DNA of 19,147 bases from JAAYHC01 sp964483175 (GTDB lineage Bacteria > Bacillota > UBA5301): NCBI GenBank assembly GCA_964483175.1, contig CAZAAT010000045.1, forward strand, positions 1 to 19,147, in the 5' to 3' direction. The notes beneath the pieces were generated by a model. That model saw only the letters and a program-made list of their open reading frames with translations, did not search any database and was not told the DNA's origin. Within the stretch, counting starts at the first letter, position 1; each line of letters opens with the position of its first letter. Below are positions 12,915 to 19,147 of the stretch, one piece after another. Position numbers and translations under genes: made by a program.

Positions 12915-14174
12915 TTATGCTGTTACCCTGTTGACAATAGCCCCGACCGAACGTAGCTTCTGCTCAAGATCAGCATACCCTCTGTCCAAATGGTGTAAAC
13001 AGGTGATTCTGGTTGTTCCCTGGGCAGCTAAAGCGGCTACTACCAGGGCTGCTCCGCCGCGCAGATCAAACGCGGTCACATCGGTGCCGTACAGCGTAGA
13101 AACACCATACACCAAAGCCACGTTGCCCTCGATTTTGATATTGGCCCCCATCCTAGCCAGCTCACTCGTGAACCGAAAGCGGTTTTCAAACACCGTTTCA
13201 CGAATCACGCTGATCCCGCCGGATAAGGTGCAAAGCGCAGTGAAGATTGGTTGTAAATCGGTCGGAAAACCAGGATAAGGTAGAGTGGTAATATCGATAC
13301 TTGTTAGCCGCCCGCTACAGCTGATCTTCAGGGCCGACTCTCCCTCTGCGAGCTCAGCACCGCTCTCGCGCAACTTGGCTAGTACTGGCCGCAGATGCTC
13401 CGGATCAATCCCCTCCAGTTCAATTTCACCACCGGTGACGGCCGTGGCTGCCAGGTATGTTCCGGCCTCAATCCGGTCCCCGATAATCCAATAACCAGGG
13501 TTACCGCCTAGCGTAGCGACCCCGTCGATTTCAATTCGATCACTACCAGCACCACTAATCCTGGCGCCCAAAGAGTTTAAAAAATTAGCAAGGTCTACAA
13601 CCTCGGGTTCCTGGGCACAATTGGTGATAACCGTCTTGCCCTCGGCTAAACAGGCCGCCATCAACAAATTCTCGGTTGCGCCAACACTAGGATAGTCGAG
13701 ATAGACATGGTCGCCCTTGAGTTTATCAGCTTGCACCTCAATAAAGCCGTAACCCATTCTGATCTTGGCCCCGAGGGCTCGTAGGCCCTTGAGATGCAAA
13801 TCGATCGGGCGCGACCCAATGGCACACCCCCCTGGCAAGGAGACCCTGCTGCGGCCATGTACCGCTAAAACCGGCGCCAACACTAAAAAGGAGGCCCGCA
13901 TCCGGCGCACCAACTCATATGGGGCATCCCATCCGGCAAAGCCCCGCGGGTCTACACAGAGTCGTCCCGGAGCAAGTTGACTTACCTCGGCTCCCAGGTG
14001 GGTGAGGAGTTCTAACATCGTGCGAATATCCTGCAGATCGGGTACATTCTCCAAAGTTACAGGCTCGGAGGCGAGTAGACAACTTGCCAGAATGGGAAGA
14101 GTCGCGTTTTTGGCTCCATAAATGCGAATGGTACCCTTAAGTTGGTTTCCTCCGGAGATTACTAGCTGGTCCAT
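12915..14174 (-). CDS. murA: UDP-N-acetylglucosamine 1-carboxyvinyltransferase MurA
   Basis: A 419-residue enzyme that transfers enolpyruvate from PEP to UDP-GlcNAc, the first committed step of peptidoglycan synthesis, in the cytoplasm. Lys22 and Asn23 are in YGAKNATLPIL, the PEP-reactive Cys117 in LPGGCAIGSRPIDLHLKGL (so the fosfomycin-sensitive Cys form, not the Asp form), the Asp in YPGFPTDLQP, and the C-terminal HHLDRGYADL arginine. ATG 14174 is preferred to the adjacent ATG 14177 because GAGGTAATG spaces better. The gene starts 12 bases after ywmB and precedes spoIID, the order recalled for B. subtilis murAA, where the gene is next to spoIID. It is presumably the main murA; a second copy would be expected elsewhere in a member of the Bacillota. 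Confidence 0.97.
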   Translation of the reverse strand: MDQLVISGGNQLKGTIRIYGAKNATLPILASCLLASEPVTLENVPDLQDIRTMLELLTHLGAEVSQLAPGRLCVDPRGFAGWDAPYELVRRMRASFLVLAPVLAVHGRSRVSLPGGCAIGSRPIDLHLKGLRALGAKIRMGYGFIEVQADKLKGDHVYLDYPSVGATENLLMAACLAEGKTVITNCAQEPEVVDLANFLNSLGARISGAGSDRIEIDGVATLGGNPGYWIIGDRIEAGTYLAATAVTGGEIELEGIDPEHLRPVLAKLRESGAELAEGESALKISCSGRLTSIDITTLPYPGFPTDLQPIFTALCTLSGGISVIRETVFENRFRFTSELARMGANIKIEGNVALVYGVSTLYGTDVTAFDLRGGAALVVAALAAQGTTRITCLHHLDRGYADLEQKLRSVGAIVNRVTA

Positions 14175-14186
14175 CATTACCTCAGA

Positions 14187-14921
14187 TTAATAGTCCGGTG
14201 CGATTATTGGATTGCCCAGGTAGATATATGTTTGATCTTCAAACTCATTGTATCTAAAGGCCAAATGCAGGTTCATCTGGCTAGAACCAACCTGCAAAAG
14301 ATCCGGCAGGTAAGGTGAGATCAAAGAATAAGTTGCTAGTTCGCCTTCAGCAAAAGTTTCAACCAGATCTGCCTCTGCCAGTGACCGAATCCGGCCAACG
14401 ATCTCCTCTCGCTTTTGTCTGCTTAACTTGCCCCGCAGTCCACCGATTAGCGTGGTAAAGACTTGGATATCCTTGGTCTGACCAAGGTTAGCGAATTCTG
14501 AGGATACCCGTTCCCGGTACAGGCCCAAATTCGGCCAGGATCCTTGCCGGACAGCCCGCAACCCAATATAGGTTTCGCTCCCGTTTGACCCGGTATACTT
14601 TGGCAGGCGCTGAATAGTCAACCAGCCCTCAGCCTCAATAAAGTCAACAAGAGCAAAGGCCTGCTGAAAGCTCTCCTGAAAACTAGACTCCTGAATACTA
14701 CCGGTAAACTGATATCCAAATTTGGCACCGACTTGCGCCAACAACTTATCCACCGGCACCTGATTAAATTCCGGCGCCATCAGCAACCAGGCCTGAAACT
14801 CCGTTTCGGCCAATACCGCTCCGGTCTCATTATAAAGGGTGATTAAATCAACCTCAGCCGCCAGGCAGAGGAGATTCCCCATAAATAAACAGAGCAAAAC
14901 GGAGAACAGAATTGAGCGCAT
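14187..14921 (-). CDS. ywmB: YwmB-family exported protein
   Basis: A 244-residue protein with a signal peptide (MRSILFSVLLCLFMGNLLCL, probably cut near AAEVD). The C-terminal segment HLAFRYNEFEDQTYIYLGNP (about 219-238), ending IIAPDY, resembles the YwmB/DUF1779 family, sometimes called TATA-box binding because of a fold similarity. The biochemical role is not known. Its place directly before murA and spoIID repeats the ywmB-murAA-spoIID order of B. subtilis and suggests a link to the wall or engulfment. The start has AAGGGGG seven bases upstream. Residues about 45-180 are variable, with many charged residues and no cysteine pair or enzyme motif that I can recognise. Confidence 0.85.
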   Translation of the reverse strand: MRSILFSVLLCLFMGNLLCLAAEVDLITLYNETGAVLAETEFQAWLLMAPEFNQVPVDKLLAQVGAKFGYQFTGSIQESSFQESFQQAFALVDFIEAEGWLTIQRLPKYTGSNGSETYIGLRAVRQGSWPNLGLYRERVSSEFANLGQTKDIQVFTTLIGGLRGKLSRQKREEIVGRIRSLAEADLVETFAEGELATYSLISPYLPDLLQVGSSQMNLHLAFRYNEFEDQTYIYLGNPIIAPDY

Positions 14922-14974
14922 ACCAAAACCCCCTTAGCCAATCCTATCTCTAGTTTTGCCAAGTTTTGCCTAGG

Positions 14975-16141
14975 CTATACTTGCGAAGAGGTAAAGGGGT
15001 CTGGGCGCGATGAGGAAAGATCAAACCGCCACAGTAGGAAATCACCGATTCGTCGGGAAGCTTGGCCGTCGCCATAGGGATTTTTCGCCGCCGAAATCTG
15101 GTGATAGTATTCATGATCGGTGAGCAACCGAATAGTGGAGCGGACCAGGCGTTCCCGATCTGTACCAACTAATAGCGCGGTTCCTGCGGATACCCCTTCG
15201 GGTCGCTCGGTTACTTCGCGCAAAACCAAGATCGGTTTACCAAGACTGGGTGCCTCTTCTTGGATACCGCCCGAATCGGTCCAGATCAAATCAACCCGGC
15301 TCAGCAGATTAGCCAAATCCGGATAGTCTAACGGCTCGGTCAGATAAACCCCTGCCTCGCCAGCTAGTTCGGTGTGGACCCGCTCGCGGACGACCGGGTT
15401 TAAGTGGACCGGCCAAATAAAAACAGCCAACCTTTTGCGACTCAGCGCTTTAACCGCCTGACAAATCTCGACTAGCGGCTGGCCCCAATTTTCGCGGCGG
15501 TGCGCGGTTACCAAAATCACCGGAGTGCCGCTGTTTTCGGTGAGCGCGGTGCTCACCTCTGCAAAGCTAAAGCGATGGTCCGGACGGATAACTGAAAGCA
15601 AGGCATCAATAACAGTATTGCCGGTGACAAAGATATCGCTGGCATTGATGCCTTCTTGGATGAGATGATTTTGAGCTTGGTCTGTGGGCGCAAAATGATC
15701 ATCAGCTATAACCGAAAGTAGCCGCCGGTTAACTTCTTCCGGAAAGGGTTGGCGCTTATCAAATGAGCGTAACCCGGCCTCAATATGGCCCACTCTGATC
15801 TGATGATTAAATGCGGCTAAACCAGCGATAAACGCGGTGCTGGTATCACCTTGCACGAGCACCACGTCTGGCCTAACCTCGCGGTAGACCCGGTCCAACC
15901 CTGGCAAAGCTCTAGCCAATATCTCATTAAGCCCTTGGCGCTCACTCATGATGCTTAGATCATGGTCGGGAACCAAGTCGAAGGCCCCAAGAACTTGCCG
16001 GAGCATCTCCTGGTGCTGCCCGGTTGATAACAAAAAGACCTCAAAGCTCTCCCGAGCCCTGAGATCTCTAACAACCGGGGCCATCTTGATAGCCTCGGGA
16101 CGGGTACCGACAATAGCAATGACCCGAATTTTCTTAGGCAT
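14975..16141 (-). CDS. mnaA: UDP-N-acetylglucosamine 2-epimerase (non-hydrolysing)
   Basis: A 388-residue cytoplasmic enzyme that interconverts UDP-GlcNAc and UDP-ManNAc. Motifs follow the WecB/MnaA family in order: GTRPEAIKMAPVVRDL near the N-terminus, QGDTSTAFIAGLAAF, HIEAGLRSFDKRQPFPEEVN with RRLLSVIADDHFAPT, VTAHRRENWGQPL, and TDSGGIQEEAPSLGKPILVL with ERPEGVSAGTALLVG. Start ATG 16141 overlaps the end of the tagO-like gene by eight bases. There is no strong ribosome site there, so translation is probably coupled. UDP-ManNAc feeds surface polymers such as the teichoic acid linkage unit, secondary wall polymers or enterobacterial-type antigens. The gene sits in the mnaA position known from B. 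subtilis, but the ATP synthase operon that follows mnaA there is absent here. Confidence 0.95.
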   Translation of the reverse strand: MPKKIRVIAIVGTRPEAIKMAPVVRDLRARESFEVFLLSTGQHQEMLRQVLGAFDLVPDHDLSIMSERQGLNEILARALPGLDRVYREVRPDVVLVQGDTSTAFIAGLAAFNHQIRVGHIEAGLRSFDKRQPFPEEVNRRLLSVIADDHFAPTDQAQNHLIQEGINASDIFVTGNTVIDALLSVIRPDHRFSFAEVSTALTENSGTPVILVTAHRRENWGQPLVEICQAVKALSRKRLAVFIWPVHLNPVVRERVHTELAGEAGVYLTEPLDYPDLANLLSRVDLIWTDSGGIQEEAPSLGKPILVLREVTERPEGVSAGTALLVGTDRERLVRSTIRLLTDHEYYHQISAAKNPYGDGQASRRIGDFLLWRFDLSSSRPDPFTSSQV

Positions 16142-17165
16142 CAGTGTTAATCTTTGACCCCCGTGTGGAAGTATCGATGACCTCGCCGAGGGCAAACATG
16201 AAAACCCCCAGCCAGATTACGGCGATAAAACTTCCGAAATCATCGAACCGCGACAAAAAGATCGCGGTAACCCCCAAACTGATACTCAGTCCGTAGACCA
16301 CCAAGACCGCCGTTCGCTGGCTAAAGCCCATGTCAAGCAGGCGGTGGTGTAGGTGTCCGCGGTCAGCCTTGTAAATCGGCCTTCCCTCACGATAACGACG
16401 GACGATCGCAAACAAGGTATCAAAAAATGGCACACCCAATACCAACAGCGGAATAGTCAAAGCGATGGTAGTGGCACCTTTGAGCGCACCCTCAACCGAA
16501 ATCGCTGCCAGGATAAAGCCGAGAAACATACTCCCGGTATCGCCCATGAAGATTTTGGCCGGATTGAAATTATAGGGCAAAAAGCCCAAGGCGCTGCCGG
16601 TCAGAATCGCAGCTAGCAAAGCCATTACCGTCTGACCTTTGCCTGCTGCCACGATAAACAGCGCAGCACCGGCAATAGCCGCCACCCCAGCTGCCAATCC
16701 ATCCAGTCCATCGATCAGATTGACCATATTAGTGATGCTGACCACCCACAAAATCGTCAGCGGTATGCCCCACCAACCAAGATAAATCATCCCGCCAAAG
16801 GGGTTGGTCAAAAACTCAATTTTGGTGCCCATCAGCACCAAAATCAGCGCGGCCAAGGTTTGTCCGCCAAATTTAACGGCAGCTGAAAGGGGCCGCACAT
16901 CATCGATCAACCCTAAGACAGTCACTACAGTAGCCGCCACTACAATCCCGCCAAATTCGGCAAAACCAACGGCAAAGATCTTGGCCGTAAATAAAAACGC
17001 CAAGAAGATGGCGAGCCCTCCCCAGAGCGGCACCGGATTACGGTGTACTTTACGCTCACCTGGTTGGTCTAAGACCACCATAGTAAGGGCTAACTTACGT
17101 ACCAACGGTGTTAAAATTGCTGATATGATTAGTGCACAGATGAATGGTCCGATGTACCTCTCCAC
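16134..17165 (-). CDS. tagO: Undecaprenyl-phosphate GlcNAc-1-phosphate transferase (TagO/WecA type)
   Basis: A 343-residue polytopic membrane enzyme with about ten helices. The start is GTG 17165, five bases after AGGAGGTGA; a TTG at 17183 overlaps this site and is rejected. Family motifs: DQPGERKVHRNPVPLWGG (about 33-50), the aspartate pair in GLIDDVRP (88-89), NLIDGLDGLAAG, FNPAKIFMGDTGSMFLGF, and the C-terminal GHLHHRLLDMGFSQR histidine loop. It transfers GlcNAc-1-phosphate to the lipid carrier on the cytoplasmic face, starting teichoic acid or O-antigen-like chains. Overlap with the UDP-GlcNAc 2-epimerase gene suggests the two supply one linkage unit, GlcNAc followed by ManNAc. MraY itself is unlikely because the histidine loop and HRNPVPLWGG fit WecA/TagO better. 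Confidence 0.9.
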   Translation of the reverse strand: MERYIGPFICALIISAILTPLVRKLALTMVVLDQPGERKVHRNPVPLWGGLAIFLAFLFTAKIFAVGFAEFGGIVVAATVVTVLGLIDDVRPLSAAVKFGGQTLAALILVLMGTKIEFLTNPFGGMIYLGWWGIPLTILWVVSITNMVNLIDGLDGLAAGVAAIAGAALFIVAAGKGQTVMALLAAILTGSALGFLPYNFNPAKIFMGDTGSMFLGFILAAISVEGALKGATTIALTIPLLVLGVPFFDTLFAIVRRYREGRPIYKADRGHLHHRLLDMGFSQRTAVLVVYGLSISLGVTAIFLSRFDDFGSFIAVIWLGVFMFALGEVIDTSTRGSKINTDA

Positions 17166-17233
17166 AGGACTCACCTCCTCCAAAAAAATGGTATTGTCCG
17201 CTTATAGCTGCAGGTTTATTGTACGGCAGCTAG

Positions 17234-17689
17234 CTAGATGTTGTCAAATTTAATACTTTCCACCCCAGCCGCAACAAGTAATTCTTGCGTTAGCGGATCC
17301 GGGTAATCCCCATGAAAAATTATGCAAGTTATCCCCGCATTAATTAACATTTTCGCACAGAGGCTACACGGTTGACAGGTAGTGTAGCAGGTCCCACCAT
17401 TGAGTGACACTCCATGGTAGGCCGCTTGGATAATCGCGTTCTGTTCGGCATGAATAGCCCGGCATAATTCATGACGCTCCCCAGCTGGAACGCCTAACTG
17501 CTCGCGCAAACAACCCACTTCCGCACAATGAGGCACCCCTGCCGGTGCACCGTTGTACCCAGTAGTCAAGATTCGCCGATCCTTGACGATAACCGCGCCA
17601 ACCTGCCGACGGAGACAGGTAGAACGCTTAGCTACCAGATGGGCGATCTCCATAAAATACTGATCCCACGAAGGGCGAGTGCCAGCCAT
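17234..17689 (-). CDS. comEB: dCMP deaminase (ComEB family)
   Basis: A 151-residue zinc-dependent deoxycytidylate deaminase. HAEQNAI (His80, Glu82) and PCSLC (Cys108, Cys111) are the zinc and proton-transfer residues, and the N-terminal half has VGAVIVKDRRILTTGYNGAPAGVPHC. It converts dCMP to dUMP, a supply route for dTTP. B. subtilis calls it ComEB because it lies in the comE operon. Here it follows upp with its ATG immediately after the upp stop, so they are cotranscribed and linked to pyrimidine salvage. It is well separated (68 bases) from the next gene. A tRNA or riboflavin deaminase is excluded by the dCMP-type length and the Cys-rich N-terminal portion (Cys55, Cys60, Cys76). Confidence 0.94.
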   Translation of the reverse strand: MAGTRPSWDQYFMEIAHLVAKRSTCLRRQVGAVIVKDRRILTTGYNGAPAGVPHCAEVGCLREQLGVPAGERHELCRAIHAEQNAIIQAAYHGVSLNGGTCYTTCQPCSLCAKMLINAGITCIIFHGDYPDPLTQELLVAAGVESIKFDNI

Positions 17690-18313
17690 TTACTTGGTCC
17701 CAAAGATCCGGTCTCCGGCATCGCCGAGACCAGGAACGATGTATCCGTGATCATTAAGCCTTTCATCTACTGCCGCCGCAAAAATATCAACATCGGGGTG
17801 GTTTTCGGTAAAAAGCTCGATGCCCTCAGGGGCAGCTATTAAACACATCAACTTAATATTACTCGCGCCCTGTTTCTTGAGAAAATCTGCCGCTGCGGAG
17901 GCCGATCCCCCGGTTGCCAGCATCGGGTCGACGATGATGACCTCCCGTTCATGTACATCTGATGGCAGCTTACCGTAATATGAAATCGGTTGTAACGATT
18001 CAGGGTCACGGTATAGCCCGATATGGCCAACCCTCGCATTGGGGATCAGCTTCAGAATGCCGTCTACCATGCCTAGCCCGGCCCGTAAAATTGGCACAAC
18101 CGCCAGTTTTTTGCCGGCGATGGTCTTACAATTCGCCCTAGCAACTGGAGTCTCAACCACGACATCTTCTAATGGCATATTCCGTGTTACCTCGTAAGCC
18201 ATTAGGGTGGCTACTTCGTCTACAAGTTCGCGAAACTCTTTGGAGCTGGTATTCTTGTCCCTAATGAAGGCTAATTTGTGCTGAATCAATGGATGGTCAA
18301 TGATATGTACCAT
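17690..18313 (-). CDS. upp: Uracil phosphoribosyltransferase
   Basis: A 207-residue salvage enzyme making UMP from uracil and PRPP. The PRPP loop VIIVDPMLATGGSA (125-138) and the C-terminal uracil-binding segment YIVPGLGDAGDRIFGTK are diagnostic, with VPILRAGLGMVDGIL (73-87) as the conserved beta-strand loop. The length is that of the standard bacterial enzyme (about 208). The ATG follows the rpiB stop directly, with GGAGGGG upstream. It forms a salvage pair with comEB. In B. subtilis upp follows glyA; here glyA and ywlG are missing between rpiB and upp. Confidence 0.98.
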   Translation of the reverse strand: MVHIIDHPLIQHKLAFIRDKNTSSKEFRELVDEVATLMAYEVTRNMPLEDVVVETPVARANCKTIAGKKLAVVPILRAGLGMVDGILKLIPNARVGHIGLYRDPESLQPISYYGKLPSDVHEREVIIVDPMLATGGSASAAADFLKKQGASNIKLMCLIAAPEGIELFTENHPDVDIFAAAVDERLNDHGYIVPGLGDAGDRIFGTK

Positions 18314-18766
18314 TTATTCCCCTCCCTCTACTAAATACCGTTCTATTTTGGAGATTCGTCGTTGATGTCGTTCATCACCGGAAAAATCAGTGCCAAGCCA
18401 GGTTTGGACGATCAACACAGCCAATCCCGGTCCAACCACGCGCTCGCCCATTGTTAAAATATTGCTGTCATTATGCTCCCGTGTAGCGCGAGCGGAGAAA
18501 ACATCATGACACAAGGCAGCGCGCACCCCTGGAACTTTGTTCGCCGCGATGCACATCCCGATTCCGGTGCCACAAATTAAAATACCACGGGCAAAATCGC
18601 CGCGGGATACTGCTTCGGCAACCTCAAAAGCAATTTCGGGATAATCACAGGAGTCGGTGCTATGCGTCCCAAAGTCTGTAAACACAATCCCTTGACTAGA
18701 TAGTTCCGTTTTGATGAGTTCTTTTAACTGAAACCCACCATGATCTGAGCCGATTGCTACGTTCAC
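18314..18766 (-). CDS. rpiB: Ribose-5-phosphate isomerase B
   Basis: A 150-residue RpiB/LacAB-family enzyme interconverting ribose 5-phosphate and ribulose 5-phosphate. SDHGG (7-11) binds the phosphate, Cys65 in CGTGIGMCIAANKVPGVRAAL is the proton-transfer base, and REHNDSNIL follows. The start is GTG 18766, inside a GTGA overlap with the stop of the phosphatase gene, behind GAGGAGG. Coupling to upp fits supply of ribose phosphate for PRPP. In B. subtilis the homologue is ywlF, next to ywlE, as here. Family members also act on allose or galactose 6-phosphate; sequence alone does not exclude that. Confidence 0.95.
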   Translation of the reverse strand: MNVAIGSDHGGFQLKELIKTELSSQGIVFTDFGTHSTDSCDYPEIAFEVAEAVSRGDFARGILICGTGIGMCIAANKVPGVRAALCHDVFSARATREHNDSNILTMGERVVGPGLAVLIVQTWLGTDFSGDERHQRRISKIERYLVEGGE

Positions 18767-19147
18767 TCTTGTTCCTCCTCTGAATGTAAAAAATCCCGAA
18801 TCTTGGGCAAGCTGGCTTCGAGATACCGATAAATCTGCTTGGCAACGCTCAAATACTCGGCTTCCCCTGACCCAAACGGATCAGCCACCTCGTGACCGGG
18901 ATATCCGGCAAATTCGGGCAAAGTATAAACTTTGGCGGCAAGATCAGGATTGTTAACCAGAATAAACTCCTTATGCCTGTTGGACATTGTTAAGATTATA
19001 TCGACTGTAGATAACAAATCGGGGGTGATCTGGGTTGTAGAATGCTCGGATAGGTCAAGTTGCCACTCTGCGGCCAAAACTTGGCGGGCCAGAGGATTGG
19101 CTGGTTGGCCTGTGATGGTGTGAGTGCCGGCGCTTTTAACTAGAGCC
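18763..19147 (-). CDS. ywlE: Low-molecular-weight protein phosphatase, YwlE-like, 5' end outside the window
   Basis: The reading frame is open to the right edge, giving 127 residues of the C-terminal part. SAGTHTITGQPANPLARQVL and the DLSEHSTTQITPDLL segment follow the usual order of the low-molecular-weight phosphatase fold, and TMSNRHKEFI and EVADPFG carry the conserved His-Lys and the general-acid Asp. The catalytic CX5R loop at the N-terminus lies outside the window. In B. subtilis this position is held by the arginine phosphatase YwlE, next to rpiB (ywlF); whether this one prefers phosphoarginine or phosphotyrosine cannot be told without the N-terminus. The stop overlaps the rpiB start by four bases. 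Confidence 0.9.
   Translation of the reverse strand, partial: ALVKSAGTHTITGQPANPLARQVLAAEWQLDLSEHSTTQITPDLLSTVDIILTMSNRHKEFILVNNPDLAAKVYTLPEFAGYPGHEVADPFGSGEAEYLSVAKQIYRYLEASLPKIRDFLHSEEEQE

Noticed and set aside
12712..13278. Plus-strand open frame spanning the spoIID-murA junction
   Set aside because: Antisense to two recognisable genes; no start context and no recognisable domain.
14952..14972. Tandem GTTTTGCC copies between mnaA and ywmB
   Set aside because: Two copies of eight bases only; too short to call a repeat element.

Overview
This window comes from the chromosome of an endospore-forming, flagellated member of the Bacillota (Firmicutes) that probably has an outer membrane. Sporulation genes (spoIID, a spoIIQ-position LytM-like gene, spoIIID) and a gene order close to that recalled for Bacillus subtilis place it in the Bacillota. 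The flagellar genes flgA, flgH and flgI build the P and L rings, which are needed only where the flagellum crosses periplasmic peptidoglycan and an outer membrane. A partial AsmA/TamB-like protein fits the same picture. Candidate groups are the diderm lineages (Limnochordia, Negativicutes, Halanaerobiales). The roughly 50% G+C composition and the B. subtilis-like order make a Limnochordia-type organism my best guess, but the sequence alone does not settle it.

Nearly everything is on the minus strand, so transcription runs from high to low coordinates. From the right edge, a compact block carries a partial low-molecular-weight phosphatase (ywlE-like), rpiB, upp, comEB, a TagO/WecA-type glycosyl-phosphate transferase, UDP-GlcNAc 2-epimerase (mnaA/wecB), ywmB, murA and spoIID. 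Several of these genes overlap or abut. They serve nucleotide salvage, the start of surface polysaccharide synthesis, peptidoglycan precursor synthesis and peptidoglycan remodelling during engulfment.

The sporulation and shape block follows: a spoIIQ-like gene with a sigma-F-like promoter, spoIIID with a sigma-E-like promoter, a terminator, then mbl (mreB family). A short membrane-protein gene is the only plus-strand gene. It ends convergently against mbl and lies head to head with the flagellar operon.

The flagellar operon starts at a sigma-28-like promoter and runs flgF(flhO)-flgG(flhP)-flgA-flgH-flgI-flgJ, closing with a clear rho-independent terminator. Between flgF and flgG lies a structured RNA leader whose last hairpin buries the flgG Shine-Dalgarno sequence.

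Downstream of the terminator is a second envelope module: an exported AMIN plus phosphodiester-glycosidase-domain protein, an exported S55 (SpoIVB-type) peptidase with its conserved blocks in permuted order, and the start of an AsmA/TamB-like protein that runs off the left edge. I saw no insertion sequence, CRISPR array, tRNA or rRNA. The least explained items are the flgG leader RNA, the envelope module at the left end, and the apparent loss of zinc ligands in the SpoIIQ-like protein.
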